From positions 1 to 5,988 of the forward strand of contig CADFRV010000161.1 of assembly GCA_902836725.1 (NCBI GenBank): 5,988 bases of DNA, read 5' to 3'. The stretch is from Muribaculaceae bacterium (GTDB lineage: Bacteria; Bacteroidota; Bacteroidia; Bacteroidales; Muribaculaceae). A model generated the notes under the pieces. It was not told where the DNA came from. It saw only the letters and a program-made list of their open reading frames with translations, and searched no databases. The position numbers were made by a program, and so were the translations under genes. Positions 5,979 through 5,988 of the stretch are shown piece by piece. How positions within the stretch are numbered: the stretch's first letter is position 1; each line of letters begins with the position of its first letter.

Positions 5979-5988
5979 GAAAGTGTAT

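Overview
The window looks like chromosomal DNA of a Bacteroidales-type bacterium, perhaps Muribaculaceae-like given the roughly balanced base composition. The evidence is a perfect Bacteroidetes promoter (TTTG, 19 nt, TAnnTTTG), almost no Shine-Dalgarno sequences, a DUF6029-like outer-membrane protein, an Omp28-like lipoprotein, and two proteins with C-terminal tails resembling type IX secretion (T9SS, Por) type A sorting domains. The family-level guess is an inference. No mobile element, CRISPR array, tRNA or rRNA was seen.

Every gene lies on the minus strand, so reading order runs from the right edge to the left. At the right edge (5932-5978) a strong intrinsic terminator closes a gene outside the window. 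The promoter at 5877-5907 follows, with an A/T-rich leader of about 80 nt. The genes are then: (1) a 571-aa secreted protein with SxDG-type repeats and a sorting-like tail (4075-5790); (2) after a 115-bp gap with two stem-loops, a TlpA-like exported thioredoxin-fold protein with a CKPC site (3465-3959); (3) overlapping its stop codon, a DUF6029-like putative outer-membrane barrel (1807-3465); (4) after 79 bp, an Omp28-like lipoprotein with a CVNC motif (918-1727); (5) after 31 bp, a 227-aa secreted cysteine-containing protein with a sorting-like tail (203-886); (6) after 16 bp, the first 62 codons of another exported protein that runs off the left edge (1-186).

Tight spacing, one shared strand and the overlapping start/stop suggest that genes 2-6 form one transcription unit, possibly led by gene 1. 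All six products have export signals. Two are thioredoxin-fold or thioredoxin-like with CxxC motifs, the barrel ends in a CSGGVC motif, and the small cargo protein has a cysteine cluster. A plausible but unproven reading is a cell-envelope thiol/disulfide module serving an outer-membrane barrel and surface or secreted cargo. The three unassigned hairpins and terminator stems share a telling property: their imperfect positions become G-U wobbles only in minus-strand RNA, which independently supports minus-strand transcription.
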